This document shows positions 6,927 through 13,619 of a DNA stretch of 17,128 bases, in pieces. The DNA is from UMGS755 sp045602005 (GTDB lineage: Bacteria; Bacillota; Clostridia; UBA1381; UBA9506). Every line of letters starts with the position of its first letter. Within the stretch, counting starts at the first letter, position 1. Made by a program: the position numbers and the translations under genes. The stretch covers positions 1-17,128 of the forward strand of contig JAZSAS010000088.1 of NCBI GenBank assembly GCA_045602005.1, read 5' to 3'. The notes beneath the pieces are model-generated. The model saw only the letters and a program-made list of their open reading frames with translations, had not been told where the DNA came from and did no database searches.

Positions 6927-7160
6927 CTAAAAATCATGCCGAAAACCTGCATCAATCTTGTATTCCTCAAATATGCATACAATTTTTTCTATTGCGTCAA
7001 AATCAGAATAATTTTCCTCCTTAATTACCTTTTGTATTTCGGCTAATATTTGTGTAGCAGTTGTATCAGCAATTTGTGACGCATCAATTTCAAAATCTTC
7101 AATTCGGAATCTTACAAAATCTGTTATATAATCTCTTAAAAGTTCAAGTTTTATATTTAT
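6927..7160 (-). CDS. Small unknown protein, 77 residues, apparent ATA start, divergent from XRE
   Basis: Open from an AAAGGAG ribosome-binding site (7168-7174) to TAG, but the codon at the correct distance (7 bases) is ATA at 7158-7160, not ATG; no ATG, GTG or TTG occurs near the expected start. Read as Met, the protein begins MNIKLELLRDYITDF and ends EEYKIDAGFRHDF. It is acidic, probably all-helical, with no signal peptide, membrane span or known motif. It is divergent from an XRE repressor, and both promoters are overlaid by symmetric GTTACA-type sites, so it is probably repressed by that protein. Either it uses a rare ATA start or the start codon was lost recently. I do not recognise the family. 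Confidence 0.6.
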   Translation of the reverse strand: MNIKLELLRDYITDFVRFRIEDFEIDASQIADTTATQILAEIQKVIKEENYSDFDAIEKIVCIFEEYKIDAGFRHDF

Positions 7161-7163
7161 ATT

Positions 7164-7192
7164 TTGACTCCTTTAATGTTATGTTACATAAT
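7164..7192 (+). promoter_or_regulatory. Promoter of the XRE gene
   Basis: TTGACT, 17 bases, CATAAT. The -35 box overlaps the ribosome-binding site of the divergent small gene, and the -10 box is inside operator 1 (7181-7199). A divergent promoter (TTGTTA, 17 bases, TATGTA) can be read on the minus strand with its -10 at 7185-7190. Confidence 0.5.
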
Positions 7193-7199
7193 GTACCAT
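7181..7199. promoter_or_regulatory. Operator-like palindrome 1 (GTTACA-type)
   Basis: 19-base palindrome with one mismatched pair: ATGTTACAT, A, ATGTACCAT. It covers the -10 region of the XRE promoter and of the divergent candidate promoter. Confidence 0.55.
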
Positions 7200-7200
7200 A

Positions 7201-7227
7201 ATTATTGTAACAAAACGTTACAATAAT
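7201..7227. promoter_or_regulatory. Operator-like palindrome 2 (GTTACA-type)
   Basis: Perfect 11-bp inverted repeat ATTATTGTAAC / GTTACAATAAT with spacer AAAAC, between palindrome 1 and the XRE ribosome-binding site. It shares the GTTACA half-site with palindrome 1, with the halves in the opposite order. Probable XRE binding site. Confidence 0.65.
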
Positions 7228-7243
7228 GTCAAGGAGTGATTTT

Positions 7244-7447
7244 ATGAAAGGCTTAAAACAAATCAGAAAAGAGCGTAATCTAAATCAATTAAAAGTTGCT
7301 ATGGATTTAAACATTTCCCGCGAAGCTCTTTCCCATTACGAAAACGGAAAAAGAGAACCGAGCCTTGATATATTAAACAAACTTTCAAAATATTTTAATG
7401 TTTCAATAGATTATTTAATAAATGGAGAAGATTTTAAAAAAAGATAA
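7244..7447 (+). CDS. XRE-family (Cro/CI-type) helix-turn-helix regulator
   Basis: A 67-residue one-domain repressor. The ATG at 7244 is chosen because AAGGAG lies 8 bases upstream; a frame beginning at 7226 runs through the operator and lacks a site. The helix-turn-helix is classic: LKQIRKERNLNQLKVAMDLN, then ISREALSHYENGKREPS, ending LSKYFNVSIDYLING. There is no partner domain. It is divergent from a 77-residue unknown gene, with two palindromes sharing a half-site covering both promoters, which suggests it represses itself and its neighbour, as in phage switches and toxin-antitoxin or element-control modules. The stop codon overlaps a strong terminator. Base composition is AT-rich like the rest of the accessory stretch. 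Confidence 0.92.
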   Translation: MKGLKQIRKERNLNQLKVAMDLNISREALSHYENGKREPSLDILNKLSKYFNVSIDYLINGEDFKKR

Positions 7448-7478
7448 AAAAGCACTTCGCATGAAGTGCTTTTTTATC
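7443..7478. terminator. Terminator after the XRE gene
   Basis: Perfect 16-bp stem (arms 7443-7458 and 7463-7478, loop GCAT) with core GCACTTC/GAAGTGC flanked by A6 and T6. It overlaps the XRE stop and can work in both directions. Confidence 0.9.
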
Positions 7479-7620
7479 TCCTCAGGTTGGACTACGACTC
7501 GCTTTGCTCGCATGCATGCTTGGCTTAGCCAATACCCACAGGGCTCACAGTCGACCATCGCTTACGCTCGGTCTCTTGGAGCCTGCGCGATCTCACTACT
7601 GGTTCTCACATGACAACAAG
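7479..7620. other. Unassigned GC-richer block between the XRE terminator and the tRNA terminator
   Basis: About 140 bases with no convincing coding frame. Contents seen: palindrome GCATGCATGC (7510-7519), perfect hairpin TTGGC-TTA-GCCAA (7520-7532), and two similar phrases, CTCGCTTTGCTCG and CATCGCTTACGCTCGG. Its base use is unlike the AT-rich gene before it. It could be a remnant of an inserted element, a repeat or a structured RNA; I see no proof of any. Confidence 0.3.
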
Positions 7621-7630
7621 AAAAGCCAAC

Positions 7631-7658
7631 AAAAAAGACACCCTCTGGGTGTCCTTTT
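7631..7658 (-). terminator. Terminator after tRNA-Arg
   Basis: Stem GACACCC / GGGTGTC with loop TCT; leftward it is followed by TTTTTT. The symmetry extends outward to GCCAAC (7625-7630) and GTTGGC (7660-7665), so the base of the long stem includes the CCA end of the tRNA. Confidence 0.85.
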
Positions 7659-7661
7659 CGT

Positions 7662-7736
7662 TGGCACGCCTGATAGGAGTCGAACCTACGCTCCCGGCTC
7701 CGGAGGCCGGTGCTCTATCCACTGAGCTACAGGCGC
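7662..7736 (-). tRNA. tRNA-Arg (anticodon CCG)
   Basis: On the minus strand all arms fold: acceptor GCGCCTG/CAGGCGT (G1-U72 wobble), D arm GCTC/GAGC, anticodon stem CCGGC/GCCGG with loop CTCCGGA (anticodon CCG, reads CGG), T arm with loop TTCGACT, discriminator G and an encoded CCA. Body 72 nt, 75 with CCA. It begins 26 bases after the rex stop codon on the same strand, leaving no room for a promoter between them except within rex. Confidence 0.97.
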
Positions 7737-7743
7737 ATATAAA

Positions 7744-7761
7744 GGGGATAATGCCATCCCC
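7744..7761 (-). other. Small hairpin between rex and tRNA-Arg
   Basis: Stem GGGGAT / ATCCCC with a 6-base loop directly after the rex stop, followed leftward only by TTTATAT. It is a weak terminator at best and may instead be a processing signal separating rex mRNA from the tRNA. Confidence 0.4.
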
Positions 7762-7762
7762 A

Positions 7763-8398
7763 TTACTGATTTTTTTGTGTTAATTTATAGGCCAGGGTCA
7801 TAAGGCTGTCACTTAAATGTACGTTTTCCACTGCCACATCTTCCGGCACGGCAATGTCTGTGTAAGAGAAATTCCACAAGCCTTTAATTCCCAAGTCAAC
7901 CAATTGGGGCACAACCACTTCAATGGCAGACTTCGGAAGAGCCAAAATGGCAATATCCACCTTGTTGCTTTGGCAAAAGTTCTCCAGCGCCTCCATGGAT
8001 AGCACCGTCAGACCGTTAATCTCCTGACCGGCAATCTCCGGGTCTTTATCAAAAATACCAACCAACTCAAAGCCACGCTTGGCAAAATTCGTATGATTGG
8101 CAAGGGCATGACCCAGATGCCCGGCTCCCACAATGATGGTTTTGTAACCATGACGCAAGCCGAGAATGTTGGCAATTTCACGGTGTAGCTTTTCTACATT
8201 GTAGCCATAACCTTGTTGACCAAACCCACCAAAGCAATTAAAATCCTGTCGAATTTGAGCGGCTGTGACTCCCATTTTGGCACTGAGCTCTCCCGACGAG
8301 ATTCTTGTAATTCCCTGTCGCAGCAACTCGCCCAGATAGCGATAGTATCGGGGCAATCGCTTCACGACCACAATGGGTACTTCCCTCTTCTCACTCAT
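7763..8398 (-). CDS. rex: Redox-sensing transcriptional repressor Rex
   Basis: A 211-residue protein, normal for Rex, which leaves DNA when NADH rises and so derepresses fermentation and NADH-reoxidation genes. Residues 1-80 are the winged helix (VVKRLPRYYRYLGELLRQGI, then SAKMGVTAAQIRQDFNCFGG, a Rex hallmark with GQQGYGYNV). Residues about 85-200 are the Rossmann NAD(H) domain with G91-A-G93-H-L-G96 in IIVGAGHLGHALANH. A C-terminal swap helix follows. The ATG at 8398 is preceded by GGAAG. The gene starts 16 bases after the isocitrate dehydrogenase stop, so it is co-transcribed with acn and icd. No standard Rex site (TTGTTAA-N4-TTAACAA) was found before acn, so autocontrol is not shown. Confidence 0.97.
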   Translation of the reverse strand: MSEKREVPIVVVKRLPRYYRYLGELLRQGITRISSGELSAKMGVTAAQIRQDFNCFGGFGQQGYGYNVEKLHREIANILGLRHGYKTIIVGAGHLGHALANHTNFAKRGFELVGIFDKDPEIAGQEINGLTVLSMEALENFCQSNKVDIAILALPKSAIEVVVPQLVDLGIKGLWNFSYTDIAVPEDVAVENVHLSDSLMTLAYKLTQKNQ

Positions 8399-8414
8399 TC
8401 ATTTTCTTCCTTTT

Positions 8415-9575
8415 TTATAAAGACGCAATCGTCTCCATAACGTAATCAGCGAATTCCTCGCCGGTAGCGCCTGTATCACGGCCGGTGATCACCAGCTTTT
8501 TCTCCTGATACATGCAAATATCCAACGCTCTTTCGAGCTTGTCGGCCAGTTCGTTATATCCAATATGGTTCAACAGCATAACCGATGCACGGATGATGCT
8601 GCAGGGGTCAGCATACTGATCACGTCCCTCTGCGACCATTCTGGGGGCAGAGCCATGAATGGCTTCAAACATGGCATAACGCTTGCCCAGATTGGAGCTG
8701 CCGGCTGTGCCGACGCCGCCCTGGAATTCAGCCGCCTCGTCAGTTAAAATATCACCATACAGATTGGGCAGAACCAAAACCTGGAACTGGGTTCTTCTTT
8801 TTTCATCTACCAGCTTAGCGGTCATGATGTCGATATACCAATCGTCCAGTTCAATTTCAGGATATTCCTCTGCAACCTTTTTGCAAATATTCAAAAACTT
8901 ACCATCGGTTGTTTTGATAACGTTAGCCTTGGTGACTGCTGTGACACGGGTTTTGCCGTTTTTCTTAGCAAACTCAAAGGCTGCACGGGCAATTCTCTCG
9001 CTGCCTTCTGTTGTGGCAACGGTGAAGTCAATGGCTAAATCGTCGTTAATATGAATACCATCGCTGCCCAGCGCATAGCCACCCTCGGTGTTTTCACGGA
9101 AGAAGGTCCAGTCAATGCCTTGCTCAGGCACTTTAACGGGACGCACATTGGCAAACAAATCCAGTTCCTTGCGCATAGCCACGTTTGCACTCTCAATGTT
9201 GGGCCAGGGGTCACCGGCACGAGGTGTGGTGGTGGGGCCTTTCAGGATAACATGGCAAGCCTTCAGCTCTGCCAGCACATCATCCGGAATGGCTTTGCCG
9301 GCTGCAACACGGTTTTCAATGGTCAAACCGTCAATCACTCTGAATTCTACCTTGCCCTTTGCCACTTCGTCTTTCAGCAGGGTTTCCAGAATTCTCTGTG
9401 CAGCTTTTGTGATGGCGGGGCCAATGCCGTCGCCGCCGCAAACACCAATAATAATCGTGTCCAGCTTTGTATAATCAATAAATTCTTTGTCTGCCTTCAT
9501 TTTTTCCACTCTTGCAAGCTGTTTTTCAATAATGGCAGCAAATTTTTGCGCTGCTGCGCTGATGATTTCAGACAT
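8415..9575 (-). CDS. icd: Isocitrate dehydrogenase (isocitrate/isopropylmalate dehydrogenase family, probably NAD-dependent)
   Basis: A 386-residue beta-decarboxylating dehydrogenase. It converts isocitrate to 2-oxoglutarate, here following aconitase, chiefly to supply glutamate. Visible: the nucleotide-site GGDGIGPAI (47-55), the substrate loop S129-A-N-V-A-M-R135, where the serine and the following arginine fit isocitrate rather than isopropylmalate, E161-NTEGGYA, the catalytic lysine region TKANVIK, metal aspartates in LPNLYGDILTDEAAEF, and HGSAPR. An N-terminal extension of about 38 residues, probably helical, precedes the usual start. The start ATG has GGAGAG upstream. Cofactor is inferred as NAD from family type and the adjacent Rex; leucine genes are absent, which also argues against isopropylmalate. 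Confidence 0.88.
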   Translation of the reverse strand: MSEIISAAAQKFAAIIEKQLARVEKMKADKEFIDYTKLDTIIIGVCGGDGIGPAITKAAQRILETLLKDEVAKGKVEFRVIDGLTIENRVAAGKAIPDDVLAELKACHVILKGPTTTPRAGDPWPNIESANVAMRKELDLFANVRPVKVPEQGIDWTFFRENTEGGYALGSDGIHINDDLAIDFTVATTEGSERIARAAFEFAKKNGKTRVTAVTKANVIKTTDGKFLNICKKVAEEYPEIELDDWYIDIMTAKLVDEKRRTQFQVLVLPNLYGDILTDEAAEFQGGVGTAGSSNLGKRYAMFEAIHGSAPRMVAEGRDQYADPCSIIRASVMLLNHIGYNELADKLERALDICMYQEKKLVITGRDTGATGEEFADYVMETIASL

Positions 9576-9602
9576 GTTTCCACTCTCCTCAGTTAAAGCG
9601 TC

Positions 9603-11537
9603 TTACTGATTTTGCATCTTAATAAAATTAATCAATCCGCCGGCATAAAGCATCTCTTTCTGACGGTCAGACGCAACTAAAATTGTAGCATAATTTGTAC
9701 CCTTTGTCAAGTTTTTCACAGTAATTTCTTCGCCGGCAGCAATCTGCTTTGGAGCGTTTTCAATGGTCAGCTCGTCGCCCATATCAATGTCGTCATAATC
9801 TGCCTCGTTTTTAAAGACAAGGGGCAGAATGCCGGAGTTAATCAGATTTGCCATGTGAATTCTGGCAAAGGATTTTGCCAGAACAGCCTTAATGCCAAGA
9901 TATAGCGGTGCCAACGCTGCATGCTCACGGGAGGAGCCCTGGCCATAGTTCACGCCGCCGATAATCATGCCGCCGCCGTTTTCCTTCGCCCGTTTGGGGA
10001 ATTCAGGGTCGCAGGGAGTCAGGCAGAACTCTGCCAAATGAGGAATGTTGGAACGGAAGGGCAGGAGTTTTGCGTTTGAAGGCATGATATGGTCGGTTGT
10101 GATATTATCTTCAACTTTAATCAAAGCTTTGCCGCTAACGGTTTCGGGCATTTTGGTGTTTAAGGGGAAGGGCTTGATGTTGGGGCCTCTAACAACCTCA
10201 ACCGAAGAGCCGTCTTCTGCGGGGGCAATCACCATGTTGTCCTTTGCCAGAAATTCTTTCGGCATTTCAACTGTGGGGGCCTCACCCAGTTCTCTGGGGT
10301 CGGTCAACACGCCGGTGATGGCACTTGCAGCAGCCACTTCAGGACTAACCAGATAAACCTGTGCGGAAACAGTGCCACTTCTGCCCTCAAAGTTCCGGTT
10401 AAAGGTTCTGAGCGAAACCGCATCTGTCTTGGGTGACTGACCCATGCCAATACAGGGTCCGCAAGCGGATTCCAAAATTCTGGCGCCGGCAGCAACCATG
10501 TCAGCCAAAGCGCCGTTTTCTGCCAGCATGGTCAGAACCTGCTTAGAACCAGGTGCGATAACCAAGCTCACATCGGGATGAACGGTTTTGCCCTTTAAAA
10601 TAGCTGCAACCTTCATCATATCGGCATAGGAAGAGTTGGTGCAGCTGCCGATAGCAACCTGATCGACCTTGATTTTGCCGATTTGAGTAACCTCCAGCAC
10701 GTTATCCGGGCTGTGGGGCATTGCTGCCAACGGCTCTATGGCAGATAAATCTACCGTAATTTCTTCATCATAAACACAATCAGGGTCAGCAGACAGTGCC
10801 ACAAAGTCTTTTTCCCTGCCCTGCGCCTTTAAAAACGCAAGGGTAGCTTCGTCGCTGGGGAAGATAGATGTGGTGGCACCCAGTTCAGCACCCATGTTGG
10901 TGATGGTGGCACGCTCCGGAACGGACAAGGTTGCCACGCCCTCGCCGGTATATTCTAAAATTTTGCCCACGCCGCCTTTAACAGACAACAGCCGCAAAAC
11001 AGTTAAAATCACATCTTTAGCCGTTACCCAGGGGCGCAGTCTGCCGGTTAATTTCACATTTAAAATTTTCGGCATGGTGATGTAATATGCGCCGCCTCCC
11101 ATAGCAACAGCAACATCTAATCCGCCGGCACCAATTGCCAGCATGCCCAAACCGCCGCCGGTGGGCGTGTGGCTATCAGAGCCTAAAAGCGTCATGCCCG
11201 GAATGCCAAAACGTTCCAGCTGCACCTGATGGCAAATGCCGTTTCCGGGACGGGAAAAATAAATGCCATGCTTATTGGTAACGGTTTGGATATATTTATG
11301 GTCATCTGCATTCTCAAAGCCGGACTGAATGGTGTTATGGTCAATATATGCAACAGACCGTTTGGTTTTGACACGATCAATGCCCATTGCCTCAAATTGC
11401 AGATATGCCATGGTTCCTGTGGAGTCTTGCGTCAGGGTCTGGTCGATACGAATAGAAATTTCGCTGCCTGCCTTCATTTCGCCGCTGACCAGATGCTCTT
11501 TAATGATTTTCTGTGCCAATGTATAAGCCATGTTCAT
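9603..11537 (-). CDS. acn: Aconitate hydratase (monomeric 644-residue type)
   Basis: Interconverts citrate and isocitrate through cis-aconitate using a [4Fe-4S] cluster. Cluster ligands are visible as C299 (GSCTNSS) and C359/C362 (ACGPCIGMG), the three-cysteine pattern of the family. The N-terminal part carries SDSHTPTGGGLGMLAIGAGG; the swivelling C-terminal domain is marked by SNAKLLPFR and GVNYGQGSSREHAALAP. At 644 residues it is the compact Aquifex/Clostridia-type aconitase, shorter than AcnA. The start ATG has AGGAGG 5 bases upstream. It is first of a leftward unit with icd (27-base gap) and rex under a consensus promoter. It could in principle be a homoaconitase, but the isocitrate dehydrogenase partner makes aconitase the better call. 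No citrate synthase is in view. Confidence 0.93.
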   Translation of the reverse strand: MNMAYTLAQKIIKEHLVSGEMKAGSEISIRIDQTLTQDSTGTMAYLQFEAMGIDRVKTKRSVAYIDHNTIQSGFENADDHKYIQTVTNKHGIYFSRPGNGICHQVQLERFGIPGMTLLGSDSHTPTGGGLGMLAIGAGGLDVAVAMGGGAYYITMPKILNVKLTGRLRPWVTAKDVILTVLRLLSVKGGVGKILEYTGEGVATLSVPERATITNMGAELGATTSIFPSDEATLAFLKAQGREKDFVALSADPDCVYDEEITVDLSAIEPLAAMPHSPDNVLEVTQIGKIKVDQVAIGSCTNSSYADMMKVAAILKGKTVHPDVSLVIAPGSKQVLTMLAENGALADMVAAGARILESACGPCIGMGQSPKTDAVSLRTFNRNFEGRSGTVSAQVYLVSPEVAAASAITGVLTDPRELGEAPTVEMPKEFLAKDNMVIAPAEDGSSVEVVRGPNIKPFPLNTKMPETVSGKALIKVEDNITTDHIMPSNAKLLPFRSNIPHLAEFCLTPCDPEFPKRAKENGGGMIIGGVNYGQGSSREHAALAPLYLGIKAVLAKSFARIHMANLINSGILPLVFKNEADYDDIDMGDELTIENAPKQIAAGEEITVKNLTKGTNYATILVASDRQKEMLYAGGLINFIKMQNQ

Positions 11538-11578
11538 CCTCCTAGAAGTTGCCTCTTAAAATTGCATTATTTAAAAAT

Positions 11579-11607
11579 ATTATACCTTTTTTCATAGTGT
11601 TTGTCAA
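11579..11607 (-). promoter_or_regulatory. Consensus SigA promoter of the acn-icd-rex unit
   Basis: On the minus strand TTGACA, exactly 17 bases, TATAAT: a full consensus match, so strong basal transcription is expected unless repressed. The leader is about 35 bases to the ATG at 11537. Confidence 0.9.
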
Positions 11608-11662
11608 CCAAATCTCATCAAAAACAAAAAAGGCCTTCTTTTGCAAAAAACGAAGGTTTCTA

Positions 11663-11691
11663 TTGAAATTTTTCATAATTTGTGGTATATT
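11663..11691 (+). promoter_or_regulatory. SigA promoter of the GT26-era unit
   Basis: TTGAAA, 17 bases, TATATT, with AGGAGG at 11721-11726 downstream. It is divergent from the acn promoter across a short intergenic region. Confidence 0.7.
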
Positions 11692-11733
11692 GATAAATGA
11701 AAAATTGTGACCATGAATCCAGGAGGCGATTTC

Positions 11734-12483
11734 TTGAAAAAAATAGATATTCTGGGTGTGTTCGTTGACCATGTGAATATGGAAAAGGCGCTCTCCCTTT
11801 CTCTTGGCTTTTTGCAGGAAGACAGGCCCCATGCCGTGTTCACGCCTAACTCAGAAATCATTATGGCCGCTTATAAAGACCCGAATTTTTGCAAAACGCT
11901 TAACACCGGCGACCTGATTGTGGCAGATGGCATTGGCGTGGTATATGCCTCCAGAATTTTAAAAGCACCGCTGCCTGAGCGTGTTGCCGGCTTTGATTTG
12001 GCTTCAAAACTGATTGATGCTGTCTCCGATGGCAGACACAGCGTTTATTTCTTTGGCGGAAAACCGGGTGTGGCAGAATTGGCCATCCAAAAATTGACCG
12101 AAAAGCATCCCGGTCTGCGTGTTGCCGGCTTTTCTGACGGATACTTTGATGAAGCAAAGGAAAAACTGATTATTGCAGACATTCAAGAAAAAAAGCCGGA
12201 TATTCTCTTTGTTTGTCTGGGAGCGCCGAAGCAGGAAAAATGGATTGCCGCTCACAAAAACGAACTGGGCGCACGTTTGATTTTAGGCGTTGGCGGCAGC
12301 TTAGACGTTTGGGCGGGAACGATGGAGCGAGCACCGGAAACATATCAAAAGGCAGGACTTGAGTGGTTATACCGTTTAAAAAAACAACCCTCCCGTTTTT
12401 TCAGAATGATGGCCCTGCCCAAATTTGGTTTAACGGTTTTATTCAAAGGAAAGCGCACAAAGAAAGGAAACCAGCATGAGTGA
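11734..12483 (+). CDS. WecG/TagA/CpsF-family glycosyltransferase (GT26)
   Basis: A 249-residue transferase that in TagA adds N-acetylmannosamine to lipid-linked GlcNAc, an early step of wall teichoic-acid linkage; other members act in exopolysaccharide or enterobacterial common antigen synthesis. The TTG at 11734 is taken as start because AGGAGG lies 7 bases upstream; the in-frame GTG at 11707 lies before that site. Key residues of TagA are visible: T37 and N39 in VFTPNSEI and D65 in VADGIGVV. Further family motifs are YFFGGKPG, FVCLGAPKQEKWI, and GVGGSLDVWAGTMERAPE; a basic C-terminal tail (KKQPSRFFRM, KGKRTKKG) suits membrane attachment. It overlaps era by 8 bases. The exact glycan cannot be fixed. 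Confidence 0.9.
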   Translation: MKKIDILGVFVDHVNMEKALSLSLGFLQEDRPHAVFTPNSEIIMAAYKDPNFCKTLNTGDLIVADGIGVVYASRILKAPLPERVAGFDLASKLIDAVSDGRHSVYFFGGKPGVAELAIQKLTEKHPGLRVAGFSDGYFDEAKEKLIIADIQEKKPDILFVCLGAPKQEKWIAAHKNELGARLILGVGGSLDVWAGTMERAPETYQKAGLEWLYRLKKQPSRFFRMMALPKFGLTVLFKGKRTKKGNQHE

Positions 12484-13366
12484 ATTTAAATCTGGATTTG
12501 TGGCCATTTGCGGCAGACCCAACGTGGGAAAATCCACGCTTTTAAACCGCATTATCGGCCAGAAAATTGCCATTATTTCTAACAAACCGCAAACCACCCG
12601 CAACAATATTCTGGGGGTTTATAACAGGGAAAACCTACAAATTATGTTTGTGGATACACCGGGTATTCACCGTCCCTTTACTAAGCTGGGCGAAACCATG
12701 ATGAAGTCGGCAGACAGCGCCATGCGAGATGCTGATGCGGTATTGTTTTTGGTAGAGCCCACGGCTTCTCCGGGAAAAATTGAATTGAAAATCATGGAAG
12801 ATTTAGAAAAAACAAACATTCCCGTGATTTTGGTTATTAACAAGATTGACCGGGTGAAGAAAGAGGCTCTGCTTCCTGTGATTGCGGCTTATCAACAGGC
12901 TTTTGATTTTGCCTCGGTGTTTATGATTTCTGCCGCCCAAAACGACGGGGTCGATGCACTGCTTGCCGAGCTGAGTCAACACATTCCCGAAGGTCCTATG
13001 TATTATCCTGAAGACTCCGTGACCGACCAGCCGGAACGTCAGTTAGTGGCAGAGCTGGTGCGGGAAAAGCTTTTACATTTGCTTGACCAGGAAATTCCCC
13101 ATGGCATTGCCATTGAAGTTTTTTCTATGAAAGAAAAAGATAAACTCTATGATATTGAAGTGAATATCTACTGTGAAAAACAGAGCCACAAGGGCATTAT
13201 CATTGGCAAAGGCGGCTCTGTTTTAAAAGAGGCCGGCTCCCTCGCCCGGAAAGACATGGAAGAAATGCTGGGCAAGAAAGTGCTTCTAAAGCTTTGGGTT
13301 AAGGTGAAGGACGATTGGCGGAACCGGGAATCGGCTCTGCGAAATTTTGGTTATACCGGCGAATAA
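12476..13366 (+). CDS. era: GTPase Era
   Basis: A 296-residue GTPase that assists 30S ribosome assembly by binding the 3' end of 16S rRNA. GTPase motifs: G1 GRPNVGKS (13-20), G2 within KPQTTRNN, G3 D60-TPG, G4 N122-KID, G5 S152-AA. The C-terminal KH RNA-binding domain is marked by G244-KGG in KGIIIGKGG, followed by the usual WVKVKDDWRN and closing NFGY. Length is normal. The start ATG overlaps the stop of the GT26 gene (ATGAGTGA), implying coupled translation. It is followed by yqzL and recO, the standard Firmicutes order. Confidence 0.98.
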   Translation: MSEFKSGFVAICGRPNVGKSTLLNRIIGQKIAIISNKPQTTRNNILGVYNRENLQIMFVDTPGIHRPFTKLGETMMKSADSAMRDADAVLFLVEPTASPGKIELKIMEDLEKTNIPVILVINKIDRVKKEALLPVIAAYQQAFDFASVFMISAAQNDGVDALLAELSQHIPEGPMYYPEDSVTDQPERQLVAELVREKLLHLLDQEIPHGIAIEVFSMKEKDKLYDIEVNIYCEKQSHKGIIIGKGGSVLKEAGSLARKDMEEMLGKKVLLKLWVKVKDDWRNRESALRNFGYTGE

Positions 13367-13457
13367 AATAATATTCCTTTTATAGCAATTTTTTCATGGT
13401 ATATTCCCATTGTTCCAAGTCAAAATAGTAGTAAATGATGAACAAGGGGCGAGGAAC

Positions 13458-13619
13458 ATGCTAGAGAATTTTGCATGGGATGTTTTTACAAAAACCGGTA
13501 GCATCGATGGCTATTTACTATATAAACAAAGCGCAAGCCTGAAGGAAAACAGTGGTGAGTATGGAGCTTTTAAAGACGAGCGGTGTTGTAATCAGACAAA
13601 CCAAAGTGAAAGACAATGA
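13458..13619 (+). CDS. YqzL-like small protein
   Basis: A 53-residue protein beginning MLENFAWDVFTKTGSIDGYL, which matches the small YqzL family found between era and recO in Bacillus. The start at 13458 has a GCGAGG site 5-6 bases upstream; an in-frame ATG further upstream has none. Its last 18 or so residues are read from DNA that also encodes the start of RecO in another frame, and these residues look atypical for the family, which is usually about 47 long; the original stop may have been lost. Function is unknown. The position, not sequence alone, secures the call. Confidence 0.75.
   Translation: MLENFAWDVFTKTGSIDGYLLYKQSASLKENSGEYGAFKDERCCNQTNQSERQ

Noticed and set aside
7504..7725. Open frame crossing the tRNA-Arg and its terminator
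   Set aside because: It reads through a clearly folded tRNA and hairpin on the other strand; its tail is a common false translation of tRNA genes.
9051..9596. Long plus-strand frames opposite icd and acn (also 8683-9054, 9088-9474, 10045-10356, 11229-11597)
   Set aside because: They mirror well-supported genes on the minus strand, lack ribosome-binding sites and have no family features.
11538..11640. Rex operator upstream of acn
   Set aside because: Searched by eye for TTGTTAA-N4-TTAACAA or close forms; TTGACAAACAC around the -35 box lacks the mirrored half.
11625..11660. Terminator-like sequence CCTTC...GAAGG between the acn and GT26 promoters
   Set aside because: The stem is only 5 bp with a loose interior and lies between divergent promoters, where a terminator has no clear role.
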